From NCBI RefSeq assembly GCF_012027725.1, contig NZ_SJOU01000012.1, positions 21,702-85,701 on the forward strand: DNA of 64,000 nt. Reading direction: 5' to 3'. The notes beneath the pieces are model-generated. The model worked only from the letters and a program-made list of their open reading frames with translations, was not told the DNA's origin and did no database searches. The position numbers were made by a program, and so were the translations under genes. Source of the stretch: Olsenella sp. SW781 (GTDB lineage: Bacteria; Actinomycetota; Coriobacteriia; Coriobacteriales; Atopobiaceae). Below, in pieces: positions 43,889 through 53,730 of the stretch (positions are counted from its first letter, which is position 1; each line of letters opens with the position of its first letter).

Positions 43889-43940
43889 GCGGGGCCCCGC
43901 GCGCGGCGAGGCCCCGAAGGCGCCGTCGTCATGACGGCGT
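43889..43940 (-). terminator. Two hairpins downstream of the Cys/His-repeat surface protein gene
   Basis: CGCCGTC-GTCAT-GACGGCG (43921-43939) and then CGGGGCC / GGCCCCG (43890-43917), read on the minus strand after the stop at 43960. The T tract is poor (TCGTTTGTGG), so termination efficiency is uncertain. Confidence 0.55.
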
Positions 43941-43959
43941 TTGGTCATGTTCGGACACG

Positions 43960-46089
43960 CTAGCGACGTGCGCGCCGCCGCGCTATGACGGTGCCCGCGA
44001 GCGCCGCGACGCCAACCAGGGCAACTACCACGGGGGCAGTGGCGTTGAGGTCGTCGCCGGTCTCGGGGACCGTGGGCGCCGCGTCCTTCTCGCCCGCCGC
44101 CTCGACGCCGGGAAGCTCGCTCCACTTGGCGTAGAGCGTGAGGTCCTCGGTCACGGGGGCGTCGAAGTCGTACGCCTCACGGGCCCAGCCGCCGTCATAG
44201 GCGTACCAGCCCTCGAACTTCCAGCCCTTGAGGGACGGGTCCTTGGGCCGTGGCGTGGCGCGGCCCTCGGCCACCTCGTAGGCGACGTTTTCCGTCCCCT
44301 TGAGGCAGTCGTCAAAGGTGACGGTAAAGACCCTGAGCTTGGCCAGGACGAGCGCATCCTTTGTGGTCTCCTTGGTCATGTCCTCGTCGGAGAAGAGCTT
44401 CCCGCAGGTGGAGCACTCCCAGTACTCCGCACGACCCTCCGCCCTGGTCGTAGGCGCGATGCGCTCGTGATGGACGGCCTCGTGGCCCGTCGCGGAGACG
44501 ACGACGTCACCCGCGGGGTCGAGTGTACGGTCGTCCAGGAAGGTCTTTCCGCAGACCTCGCAGGTCCAGTGGGCGAGGCTGCCCGGCTCGGTGCAGGTGG
44601 CCGCCTTGGGGGCGTGCGCCGTCAGCCTGTGCGCGGCGAGCGGAATGACCAGGCCGTCGGCAGAGACGGGCTGCGTGCCCCCCTCGTCCTTGAAGAGGCC
44701 GCCGCAGCTGGTGCAGCGCCAGTGCGCCGCGGTGCCGGTCTCCACGCAGGTGGCAGGGACCTCCGCGACGGCCGTGAGCGCGTGGGGCGCGAGGTCGGTT
44801 CCGAGCTGCCCGGCCGTCACCTCTGTCGTGCCCGCCTCGTCGGAGAAGAGCTTGCCGCAGACGGAGCACTTCCAATGGTCACGAACGCCCGGCTCGGTGC
44901 AGGTCGCGGGCGTCCCGCCCACCTCGGCGAGCGCGTGGGGCGCGAGGTCGGTGACCAGGCTCTCCGTTGTTGCCTCAACGCCGCCGGCCTCGTCAGCGAA
45001 GAGCTTGCCGCAGAGCGTGCACGCCCAGTGGGCTGCCGTTCCGGGCTTCGTGCAGGTGGCAGGGGTCTCCTCGACGGCTGCGAGCGCGTGGCCGCCGATC
45101 GGGAGCGCGAGCTCGTCAAGCGTCACGGCCTGCGCGGCGGCCTCGTCAGCGAAGCGACCGCCACAGACGGAGCAGTGCCAGTGCCCGGCCGTCCCAGCCT
45201 GAACGCATGTGGACGGGACCTCGGGAACGTACTCGAGGTCATGGGCAGCCAGCGGGAGCGCCAGGTCGCCCGCGGACACAGCCTGCTCGGCCTTGTCATC
45301 CCCAAAGAGCGCCCCGCAGGCCTCGCACCTCCAGTGGGCGGCGGTGCCGGGGGCGACGCAGGTGGATGCCACCTCCTGCACGGAGGCGAGGGTGTGGCCC
45401 GTGGGCGCGATCTCCAGCTCGTCGCGCAGGAGCTCCGTCGTTGCGGACGCATCCGCAAAGAGCTTGCCGCAGCCGGCGCACTCCCAGTACGCCTTTGTTC
45501 CCGGCGTCGTGCAGGTCGCAGGCGCCTCCTCATGGGCAACAAGATCGTGCGCGTGCACGGGCTCGGGCTCCACGGCCGTGGTCACCAGCCACACGCCGTC
45601 CTTCTCGATTGCCCCATGGCCCTCCGGGACAAAGCCCTCCGGAGGCTCCACGTGGAACGTCCCGCCCGTGACGAGGACCGTCGCCCCGTCGCCTCTCACG
45701 AGTGGGAACTCGCCGGCGGGGTCAACCATGGACCCGGTCTGACCCTCGCTGGAATCAAGAACCGTCAGGCTCGCGCCCTTCGCGCGCAGGACGCCCGTCA
45801 GCGTGAAGCCGTTGAGGTCGAGCGTGACGTCTTCGGTCACGTCCACCCGCCCCTCAAGCGTCACGTCGGCGGTCAGCGTAACCTCGCCGCCGGCATCGAG
45901 CGCGGTGACGAGCGTCTCGGCGTCGAGCGGGGCTCCCGCGGGATCCCCCGGCTCGACAACGCCCGTCGAGCCGCCGGCAACATCACCCTCTACGGCATAC
46001 GCGTGCGCCCCGAGCGCGGGCGCGAAGGTGAGCGCGGTGCCGAGCAGCACCGCGAGGGGCCAGAGGGCCCATCTGCGATCCCGTCTCAT
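43960..46089 (-). CDS. Cell-wall-anchored surface protein with eight Cys/His repeats
   Basis: A 709-residue exported protein. A signal peptide (about 1-32, ending AHAYA) is followed by a strand-rich region resembling pectate-lyase-like repeats. Eight tandem repeats of about 50 residues (about 180-580) follow the plan H-x8-ATC-x3-G-x3-HW-x-C-x2-CG-x-LF-x-DE, each with three Cys and two His that could bind a metal. The eighth has lost its first Cys (APTT). A Flg_new/InlB-type beta repeat (LKGWKFEGWYAYDGG) precedes a sorting-like end: VPETGD, hydrophobic helix, RRRARR. Likely substrate of a sortase; ligand unknown. Confidence 0.82.
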   Translation of the reverse strand: MRRDRRWALWPLAVLLGTALTFAPALGAHAYAVEGDVAGGSTGVVEPGDPAGAPLDAETLVTALDAGGEVTLTADVTLEGRVDVTEDVTLDLNGFTLTGVLRAKGASLTVLDSSEGQTGSMVDPAGEFPLVRGDGATVLVTGGTFHVEPPEGFVPEGHGAIEKDGVWLVTTAVEPEPVHAHDLVAHEEAPATCTTPGTKAYWECAGCGKLFADASATTELLRDELEIAPTGHTLASVQEVASTCVAPGTAAHWRCEACGALFGDDKAEQAVSAGDLALPLAAHDLEYVPEVPSTCVQAGTAGHWHCSVCGGRFADEAAAQAVTLDELALPIGGHALAAVEETPATCTKPGTAAHWACTLCGKLFADEAGGVEATTESLVTDLAPHALAEVGGTPATCTEPGVRDHWKCSVCGKLFSDEAGTTEVTAGQLGTDLAPHALTAVAEVPATCVETGTAAHWRCTSCGGLFKDEGGTQPVSADGLVIPLAAHRLTAHAPKAATCTEPGSLAHWTCEVCGKTFLDDRTLDPAGDVVVSATGHEAVHHERIAPTTRAEGRAEYWECSTCGKLFSDEDMTKETTKDALVLAKLRVFTVTFDDCLKGTENVAYEVAEGRATPRPKDPSLKGWKFEGWYAYDGGWAREAYDFDAPVTEDLTLYAKWSELPGVEAAGEKDAAPTVPETGDDLNATAPVVVALVGVAALAGTVIARRRARR

Positions 46090-46170
46090 AGTTCCCGCCC
46101 TTCTCGCGTAGGAATAGAGGGATACCTACTGAGAAGATGCCCGTACTTGCACATTTGCCGCAGATGCAAA

Positions 46171-46196
46171 CCCCCTCGTCGGCAGACGAGGGGGTC
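46171..46196 (-). terminator. Terminator of argH
   Basis: Stem ACCCCCTCGTC / GACGAGGGGGT with a short loop and TTTGC on the minus strand, 26 bases after the argH stop. Confidence 0.85.
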
Positions 46197-46221
46197 AAGT
46201 CGGTGAATGGTTTTATGCGAT

Positions 46222-47613
46222 TTAGGCGACGGCCTCCGCGTCTTTCTCGAGCGCGGAGCGTGCCTCGTCAAGCTGCACGACGACCGCATCATGCCCGGTG
46301 CCGCCATACGTCACGCGGGCGTTGGCGATGCCGGCCGGGTCCAGGTCCTGCGCGATGTCCGCCTCGAAGAGCGGGCTCGCCGCGGCGAACTCCTCGGCCG
46401 TGAGGTCCTCGAGGCCCTTGCCGTGCTTCTCGCAGTAGAGCACGAGCTCGCCCACCACGCGGTGCGCCTCGCGGAAGGGCATGCCCTTCTTGGCAAGGTA
46501 GTCGGCCACGTCCGTGGCGGCCGAGAAGCCCGTCCCCGCCTGTGCGAGCATGACGTCGGCGTTGACGGTCCAGGTCTCCACCATGCCCGCGGCGATCTCC
46601 ATGCAGTCGGAGAGCGTGCGCGCGGCGTCGAGCGGGCCCTCCTTGCACTCCTGGAGATCCTTGTTGTAGGCCAGCGGCAGCGACTTCATCGTGGTGAGCA
46701 GCGCCATCAGGTCGCCGTAGACGCGGCCGGTCTTGCCGCGCGTGAGCTCGGCAAAGTCGGGGTTCTTCTTCTGCGGCATGATCGAGGAGCCGGTGGAGTA
46801 GGCGTCAGAGAGCGTGATGAAGCCGAACTCCGTGGAGCTCCAGAGCACGATCTCCTCGCAGAGGCGCGAAAGGTGCATCATGCTCACGGCGCAGGCGTAC
46901 TCGAGGTCGAGCAGGTAGTCGCGGTCGGAGACGGCGTCGAGCGAGTTGGGAATCGCGCGGGAGAAGCCCAGAAGCTCCGTGGTGCGCTCGCGGTCGAGCG
47001 GGTAGGTGGTGCCGGCGAGCGCCGCCGCGCCGAGCGGGTTGGCATCGGCTGCCGTGCGCGCCGCAGCGAGACGGGTGAAGTCGCGCGAGAACATCCAGAA
47101 GTACGCGAGCAGGTGGTGGGAGAGCAGCACCGGCTGGGCGTGCTGGAGGTGCGTGTAGCCGGGCATCACGACGTCGAGGTTCTGGGTGGCCGCCTCCACG
47201 AGGACGCGGCGCAGGGCGACGTTGCCCGCGAGCAGCTGGTCGCAGAGGTCCTTGGCGAGCAGGCGGATGTCGGTGGCAACCTGGTCGTTGCGACTGCGGC
47301 CCGTATGGAGGCGCCCGCCGGCCGCACCGATGCTGCGCGTGAGCGCGCCCTCCACGGCCATGTGGACATCCTCGTCATTGACGTCCCAGGCGAAGGAGCC
47401 GTCCTCGATCTGGCGGGCGATGTCGGCGAGGCCCGCGTCGATCGTGGCCTGGTCCTCGGCGGAAATGATGCCCTGCTCAGCGAGCATGCGAGCGTGCGCG
47501 CGGCTGCCGGCGATGTCCTGGGCCGCCATGTTCTTGTCGACCTCGAGGCTCGCGCCGAACTCCTGCGTGAACGCGTCCACGCCCTTCTCGAACCTGCCGC
47601 CCCACAGCGCCAT
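46222..47613 (-). CDS. argH: Argininosuccinate lyase
   Basis: A 463-residue enzyme that splits argininosuccinate into arginine and fumarate. Family signatures are MALWGGRFEKGVDAFTQEF at the start, TGRSRNDQVATD, PGYTHLQHAQPVLLSHH and the loop GSSIMPQKKNPD. Two ATG codons are adjacent; the second (47613) is five bases from AAGGAGG and better spaced than 47616. Its partner argG is 4.4 kb away, on the same strand but in a separate unit. Confidence 0.97.
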   Translation of the reverse strand: MALWGGRFEKGVDAFTQEFGASLEVDKNMAAQDIAGSRAHARMLAEQGIISAEDQATIDAGLADIARQIEDGSFAWDVNDEDVHMAVEGALTRSIGAAGGRLHTGRSRNDQVATDIRLLAKDLCDQLLAGNVALRRVLVEAATQNLDVVMPGYTHLQHAQPVLLSHHLLAYFWMFSRDFTRLAAARTAADANPLGAAALAGTTYPLDRERTTELLGFSRAIPNSLDAVSDRDYLLDLEYACAVSMMHLSRLCEEIVLWSSTEFGFITLSDAYSTGSSIMPQKKNPDFAELTRGKTGRVYGDLMALLTTMKSLPLAYNKDLQECKEGPLDAARTLSDCMEIAAGMVETWTVNADVMLAQAGTGFSAATDVADYLAKKGMPFREAHRVVGELVLYCEKHGKGLEDLTAEEFAAASPLFEADIAQDLDPAGIANARVTYGGTGHDAVVVQLDEARSALEKDAEAVA

Positions 47614-47729
47614 CATAGCCTCCTTGCTCGCGATTTGACGCGTCTAGCTTACCAAAGGGCAGACCGCTCCCAAAAAGTCCCCAATGTTTGTTTCTTTGAT
47701 TTTATCGATAATGATTGGATTAGCATACT

Positions 47730-47768
47730 AATCTAGTACATTATGTCCACTACATAATGTACTAGATT
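47730..47768. repeat. AT-rich perfect palindrome upstream of the second nuclease-like gene
   Basis: Perfect 17-bp arms (AATCTAGTACATTATGT and its complement) around CCACT. It lies 17 bases before the GTG start at 47785. Its sequence differs from the ATTAA-ended hairpins. It could be an operator or the argH-side boundary of the unit. Confidence 0.9.
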
Positions 47769-47784
47769 CGTGATTGGATTTCCG

Positions 47785-48882
47785 GTGCATCTCTGCGTCA
47801 ACAAGCTCTCTGCGCTCGCGCTTCTCCGTCACGTGAGGATCACGGGGGAATACGCATCCGCCCAGGTCTGCGGCCTCCCCGAGCCCGACCCCCATCCGCA
47901 GCGCAGGTGGAGCGCACGGATCATCCCCCATCAGCTCCTCGGCCTATCGGATCCGCCCAGCAGCTCTCGGCCCGTCTATGTGGCAGCCCCCTCGAAGGGG
48001 GTGCGGCCGCTCGCCTCCTTCTTCAAGAACACCCTCTACCTCTCGGGACTTCCCGAGGGGTCGTTCCTCCGGCTTGGCGAGAACCTCACGATCCCGTGCC
48101 CTGAGCTTCTCTTTGTCGAGCTCGCCACGATCATGAAGCCCGCCGCGCTCGGCCTCTTGGGATACGAGCTGTGCGGGAGCTTCTGTCGCGACCCCCTCAA
48201 CCCTCGTTCTGGGAAGGTCGCCCATGGGCTCAGTCCTGTCACAGACGTTGCGAGCATCCGCTCTTTCATTGAGGAGACACACAGGCTAACGGGGACGAGC
48301 GCGGCGCGGCGGGCCCTTCTCAGCGTCGAGGACAACGCCTGGTCGGCAATGGAGGCGACCATGGCGCTGCTCCTCAAGAAGCCCGTCGCCGAGCACGGAT
48401 ACGGAATCCGAAGAATTCGTCTCAACGAGCGGCAGGACAATCCGTGGGAGCTCGTCAGAAGGGGATGCGCGGGCGCCCGCGTTCCCGACATAGTCCTCGA
48501 AGACTGCCCCGTTGGCTTCAACTATGACGGGCGCGACCACCTTGACCTCGAGGCAATTGCGGCCGCGGCCGAGAACAAGGACGAGCTTGGCCGCGCACTG
48601 GGCTCCCTACGCCGGAAGTACGTTGATGATAGGAGGAGGGACCGGGAGCTGGCCGCTCAGGGCCGGCTTGTCATGTCGGTCGTTTCCGAGGACCTGTTTG
48701 ACCATGGCGGCCTCGACATTGTCATTCTTGAGGCGCTCATGGCATCGGAGCGCCTCGGCGGGCCCCGCGCGAAGGACGTGGTACCCGAGGAGGTGTGGAC
48801 CCCGGAAGAGACGAGGGCGCGCCAGCAGCTCATCTGGTCCCTGCTGCCGTGGGAAGGAGGGGGTTCGCTCGGGCCCTGCTAG
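47785..48882 (+). CDS. Second nuclease-like protein (AbiEi/DUF559-like), paralogue of 25241-26431
   Basis: A 365-residue protein that aligns over its length with the 25241 gene. Shared blocks are CPELLFVELATIMKPAA, LGYELCGSFCRDP, PDIVLEDCPVGFNYDGRDHL, LRRKYVDDRRRDRELAAQGR, VSEDLFDHGGLD and QLIWSLLPWE. The GTG at 47785 is chosen because it aligns with the start of the paralogue; GTG at 47770 is an alternative. Like its paralogue it is flanked by palindromes and stands alone between unrelated housekeeping genes. The C-terminal part resembles a Vsr-type nuclease fold but has Asn where an acidic residue is usual. Function unknown. Confidence 0.68.
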   Translation: MHLCVNKLSALALLRHVRITGEYASAQVCGLPEPDPHPQRRWSARIIPHQLLGLSDPPSSSRPVYVAAPSKGVRPLASFFKNTLYLSGLPEGSFLRLGENLTIPCPELLFVELATIMKPAALGLLGYELCGSFCRDPLNPRSGKVAHGLSPVTDVASIRSFIEETHRLTGTSAARRALLSVEDNAWSAMEATMALLLKKPVAEHGYGIRRIRLNERQDNPWELVRRGCAGARVPDIVLEDCPVGFNYDGRDHLDLEAIAAAAENKDELGRALGSLRRKYVDDRRRDRELAAQGRLVMSVVSEDLFDHGGLDIVILEALMASERLGGPRAKDVVPEEVWTPEETRARQQLIWSLLPWEGGGSLGPC

Positions 48883-48911
48883 CCACTGGCGCTCGGTCTT
48901 GGCGGGAACCA

Positions 48912-48997
48912 CAAAATTAATCCGCCCTGTGGCGCCGACAGTCGACAAAAGGCCAGTTGATATTTCGGCGAAGACGCCACAGGGCGGATTAATTTTG
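48912..48997. repeat. 86-nt hairpin downstream of the second nuclease-like gene
   Basis: Perfect 23-bp arms (starting CAAAATTAATCCGCCCTG) around a 40-nt centre with GGCCAGTTGATATTT. The arms differ from those at 25130 and 26427, but the ATTAA near the ends and the central CCAGTTGRYATTT are shared. Confidence 0.93.
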
Positions 48998-49052
48998 GGC
49001 CCTCGCGAAGCACCTTCCGAAGACGCAGCCCAAACGCGGGCCTTGGAGAAGA

Positions 49053-50420
49053 TCACGACCGCGGTATCCGCACGGTGAAGCGCGACCCAACGCCCTCGCG
49101 CGAGACCAGGTCGATGGTCCCGCCGTGCCGCTCGACGATCCAGCGGGCGATGGAGAGGCCGAGGCCTGTCCCCTCCTTGGAGACGTCTCGCGCGGCGTCG
49201 GCGCGCCAGAAGCGCTCGAAGACATGCCCGGCCTCCTCGGGGGTCATGCCGATGCCCTCGTCGCGCACAGAGTAGGACACGCCTCCGTCGTCGGACGCGA
49301 CGCCCAGGGTTATCGCGGTGCCCTCCGGGGAGTAGCGCGCGGCGTTCTGCACCATCACACGAATCGACTGCTTGAGCATCGACGCATCTCCGATGACCAC
49401 GTAGCGCGCATCGCTTGCCGCCTCTCGACCAAACCCCAGCCTGTAGTCGTGACCCGAGTCGATCATGGCAGACTCGTCGGCCACCTCAGCCGAGAGGGCG
49501 GCCAGGTTTACCGGCGCGCGCTCCAGCACGTTGCGCCCCGAGTCCCCGCGCGCCAGGAAGAGCAGCTGCTCAACAAGCTCCTGCATGTGCGCGCCCTCGG
49601 CCTTGAGGGCGGCGATGGACTCCTCCAGCACCGCGCGGTCATCCTTGCCCCATCGATCGAGCATGTTCACGTAGCCCTGGATCACCGCGATGGGCGTGCG
49701 CAGCTCGTGACTCGCATCCGAGACAAAGCGAATCTGCTGGAGCTTGGCCTCCTGCATCTGGCGCAGAAGCCCGTTCAGCGCCACCTCGATGCTCGCAAGG
49801 TCATCCACGCCGGTCGACACCTGGGGCGAATCCACGCTCGCGCGCTCGATTGCCTGCTCGAGGCTCTCGATCTTGCTCGCGTCCATGATGCCCTTGGAGC
49901 CAAGCGCCTCGGCCCGGAGGGCGAGGGCGTTGAGCGGCTTCAGGCGCCGGCGCACGCGCCGGATGTCGGAAAAGATGCCCAGCAGGCTCAGGGCCTCGAA
50001 AGCCAGGAGCAGGGCACCGACCGGCCAGAGGACAAGCAGGTCGCGTCCCACGGGGAAGAACCACTCTCCGCCCGACGCCGGGGCGACTCGGAGCGCAAGC
50101 GCCCCGAGGCCGCTCGAATCAGGGCCAAAGCCCCAGGCGAGGGCGAGGGCGGTGTCTCCTGACGGCACGAGCCCGTAATACGTCAACGCACGTTCCGGCA
50201 GATAGCGAGCATATCCCACCCACAGGGCAGCCAGTACGGCGAGAAGGGCCAGCAGGTCCACAACCACCCACCGAGCGAGGCGCCTCCACCAGAAGCCCCA
50301 CGCAACGCGGCGGGCTATGGACGAGGACCGGCGGGCGGCGTCGGGGGCCGGGGTGGCCGGGGCCTCCTCGCGCAGTCTCGGTCGGTCGACGCTCGCGGCG
50401 TCAGGATTCTCTGACGACAT
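49053..50420 (-). CDS. Two-component sensor histidine kinase
   Basis: A 455-residue membrane kinase. A basic cytoplasmic N-terminus precedes two membrane helices (about 51-70 and 127-150) with a short extracellular loop between them. The H box is FVSDASHELRTPIAVIQGY (H238). HATPase motifs include RVMVQNAARYSPEG, RDEGIGMTPEEAG and GTGLGLSIARWIVERHGG. It overlaps the response regulator gene by 20 bases. The small sensor loop suggests a membrane-level signal; ligand unknown. Confidence 0.93.
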   Translation of the reverse strand: MSSENPDAASVDRPRLREEAPATPAPDAARRSSSIARRVAWGFWWRRLARWVVVDLLALLAVLAALWVGYARYLPERALTYYGLVPSGDTALALAWGFGPDSSGLGALALRVAPASGGEWFFPVGRDLLVLWPVGALLLAFEALSLLGIFSDIRRVRRRLKPLNALALRAEALGSKGIMDASKIESLEQAIERASVDSPQVSTGVDDLASIEVALNGLLRQMQEAKLQQIRFVSDASHELRTPIAVIQGYVNMLDRWGKDDRAVLEESIAALKAEGAHMQELVEQLLFLARGDSGRNVLERAPVNLAALSAEVADESAMIDSGHDYRLGFGREAASDARYVVIGDASMLKQSIRVMVQNAARYSPEGTAITLGVASDDGGVSYSVRDEGIGMTPEEAGHVFERFWRADAARDVSKEGTGLGLSIARWIVERHGGTIDLVSREGVGSRFTVRIPRS

Positions 50421-51096
50421 AGCCCACCCCTCGAACGGTAGTGATGAGCTTTATCCCAAAGCGGTCGTCGAGCTTTGCGCGCAGGTGCGCGATGTGCACG
50501 TCGACCACATTGGTCTCGCCCACGTAGTCATAGCCCAAGGCCTCGCGCGCGAGCTGCTCGCGCGTGAGGACGCGACCGACGTGCTCCATGAGGGCGTGCA
50601 GCAGATCGAACTCACGAGCCGTCAGCTCCACGGGCTCGCCGAGGGCGGTCACCTCGTGGCGATCGGCGTCGAGCGACACGCCGCAGGCAGTGAGGGGAAG
50701 CGGCGAGGAGGCTCCGGGCGCGGCGGGAGGAGAAGCCGCATGGCGCTTGAGTGCCACGCGCACGCGTGCGAGCAGCTCCTCGATGGCAAACGGTTTGGTG
50801 ACGTAGTCATCTGCCCCGGCATCGAGGCCGGCGACCTTGTCCATCACGGCATCGCGGGCCGTGAGCATGATGATCGGCACGTTCTTCTCGCGCCGGACAC
50901 GGCGCAGGACCTCCATGCCGTTGAGCTTGGGAAGCAGGATGTCGAGAAGAACGAGGTCAAAGTCGTCGCCAAGCGCTCGCTCCACGCCCGCGCGTCCATC
51001 CGCCACACGCTCGACCTCGTATCCCTCGTGGGCAAGCTCGAGTTCGACGAAGCGGGCAAGCTTCTCCTCGTCCTCGACGAGCAGGATTCTAGTCAT
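50401..51096 (-). CDS. OmpR/PhoB family response regulator
   Basis: A 231-residue regulator. RILLVEDEEKLARFVE, D52 in VLLDILLPKLNG and the lysine of DDYVTKPFAIEEL mark the receiver. A Pro/Ala linker leads to a winged helix with LTAREFDLLHALMEHVGRVL and NVVDVHIAHLRAKL. ATG at 51096. It overlaps the DUF4342 gene upstream by 8 bases and the kinase gene downstream by 20, so all three are one operon. Confidence 0.96.
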   Translation of the reverse strand: MTRILLVEDEEKLARFVELELAHEGYEVERVADGRAGVERALGDDFDLVLLDILLPKLNGMEVLRRVRREKNVPIIMLTARDAVMDKVAGLDAGADDYVTKPFAIEELLARVRVALKRHAASPPAAPGASSPLPLTACGVSLDADRHEVTALGEPVELTAREFDLLHALMEHVGRVLTREQLAREALGYDYVGETNVVDVHIAHLRAKLDDRFGIKLITTVRGVGYVVRES

Positions 51097-51880
51097 GATC
51101 GGGGTCCCCCTCGACGGGGCCTGCGCCGCCGGCGGAGTCCGCGCGCGTGGTGTCCCCCGTATCGTCTGCAGAATCATCCGACGTGAGCGACGTGCCCTCT
51201 TCCGAGGCCGTCTCTGTCCCGGGCTTCTCCGCCACGGGCTCGGCAGGCGCCGCGGGGGCGACGGAAGGTTTCGGCGAGGCCATCGGCCGCGGCGGGCCAG
51301 CAGGCGTCATGACGGGCGCCTGAGCGGACGGAACAGACCGCGACACCGGCGAGGGCTCGGCACCCGGCCGCTCTATGCGACAGGCAAAGACAAGGTAGAA
51401 GAACCACACAACAGGGGCCGCCAGGATAAGCGGAAAGAGGATTCCCCAGATGTAGTAGTGGCTCTGCAGCGTCTGAGGCACGAGCATCAGCCACGCCGCC
51501 GTTCCCAGCACGGTGCCCAGCAGCGGTAGCGTTAGAGGTCGGTCGCCGCCGCGACGCGAGACGACCTTGGTGTCCATGCCGCGCCGTATCGCGCGGGCAA
51601 TCGCGTCGCGCGCGCTGCCCAGCCAGCGCGTCAGCACGCGCAGCCCCGACTGGGACGAGCGCGCGTAGCCGGCCTGCGCCTCGTACATCTCGCCGGAGAT
51701 GCCCGCCGGCGGAACGGCCGTGGTGACGTGTGCGGTCCTCGTCTGGGAGCGACCCTGCGTCTCAAGCCAGACCAGCGCATCGAGCAGGTCGTCCCCACAG
51801 GCGTCGAGTGCCTCCTTGGCATCCGTGTACCCGACGTCCGCCTTCTCGCGCACGAGCTCGACCAGTTCTATCCTCTCCAT
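51089..51880 (-). CDS. DUF4342/UBA-like domain membrane protein
   Basis: A 263-residue protein. The N-terminal 45 residues form a UBA-like helical bundle (REKADVGYTDAKEALDACGD, then LLDALVWLETQG), the DUF4342 signature. Two membrane helices follow (about 124-142 and 145-167). The C-terminal third is Pro/Ala/Ser-rich and ends strongly acidic (DSADDTGD...DPDHD). It is first in an operon with a response regulator and sensor kinase, so it may modulate that system; no direct evidence. Confidence 0.8.
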   Translation of the reverse strand: MERIELVELVREKADVGYTDAKEALDACGDDLLDALVWLETQGRSQTRTAHVTTAVPPAGISGEMYEAQAGYARSSQSGLRVLTRWLGSARDAIARAIRRGMDTKVVSRRGGDRPLTLPLLGTVLGTAAWLMLVPQTLQSHYYIWGILFPLILAAPVVWFFYLVFACRIERPGAEPSPVSRSVPSAQAPVMTPAGPPRPMASPKPSVAPAAPAEPVAEKPGTETASEEGTSLTSDDSADDTGDTTRADSAGGAGPVEGDPDHD

Positions 51881-51995
51881 GGCGACCGCCTCTCTCGTTG
51901 TCGGCCAATCTCATCCTGTACCCATGGTCACAGGCCAAGATTAACCGTAGCTTGAGGGGCGATTAACGTTGTCTTTGGTTTTGCCGCACAAAGAA

Positions 51996-52022
51996 CGGCC
52001 GGTCGGGACACCCGACCGGCCG
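51996..52022 (-). terminator. Terminator of argG
   Basis: Stem CGGCCGGTCGG / CCGACCGGCCG with a GTGTC loop, then TTCTTTG on the minus strand. Confidence 0.85.
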
Positions 52023-52055
52023 CATGCAAGCTGGGTGCTGTCCCCAATTAGCAGC

Positions 52056-53285
<1,230 letters not shown>

Positions 53286-53621
53286 GATGGTTTCCCTTTC
53301 GCTTCTGGGTGTTGGATGCGTCTACACAAGAATGCCCCGACGTCGCGGGGCGCAGGAGCTCGGTCTGTCGAGAAGAACCGTCAAGCTAGAGCGTCGCGCG
53401 CGACATCGCGGGCGAGATTCGTCGGTTCTGGCGTCGGGCGAGCTGGGAGGAGGCGGCACACGCGTGCGCGCTGTGAACGTTCATCAACGTTGGCCTCCTC
53501 AGTAGTTGAGCGAGCGCGGGCTATTGGCCCGCGGCTGTCTGACGTGGCTGACTATAGGGCTTGTTCACGGCATCGGGCGGCCTCTGGCGAGAAGCGACTC
53601 ATTGTTGAAACATTTGCCGCC
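53286..53621. other. Region upstream of argG without a recognised gene
   Basis: A 336-bp gap before the next palindrome. It must hold the argG promoter, but no clear -35/-10 pair stands out. A 10-bp palindrome TGAACGTTCA lies at about 53477. Two GAGAAG words occur (53368 and 53587). No ARG box was recognised. Confidence 0.45.
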
Positions 53622-53725
53622 GTGCCGCCGGCGTCGGGTTCGCGCCACTGGCGTCAGGTTTATTTGGCACACGGACTTGTGTGCCAAATAAACCTGACGC
53701 CAGTGGCGCGCGGCGCCGGCGGCAC
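53622..53725. repeat. Long palindrome, CGCCACTGGCGTCAGG family (copy 2)
   Basis: Inner core CGCGCCACTGGCGTCAGG-TTTATTTGGCAC with its complement, loop ACGGACTTGT. The outer arms GTGCCGCCGGCG / CGCCGGCGGCAC pair after a short mismatch. It ends 5 bases before the glgB stop codon and may double as its terminator. Confidence 0.9.
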
Positions 53726-53730
53726 GAACC

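Noticed and set aside
44500..45560. Regularly spaced repeats that could suggest a CRISPR array
   Set aside because: They are diverged codon-level repeats of about 150 bp inside a clear open reading frame (Cys/His repeats of the surface protein).
47770..47784. GTG at 47770 as start of the second nuclease-like gene
   Set aside because: The GTG at 47785 aligns exactly with the start of its paralogue (VNxxSAL), whereas 47770 adds five residues that overlap the palindrome region.
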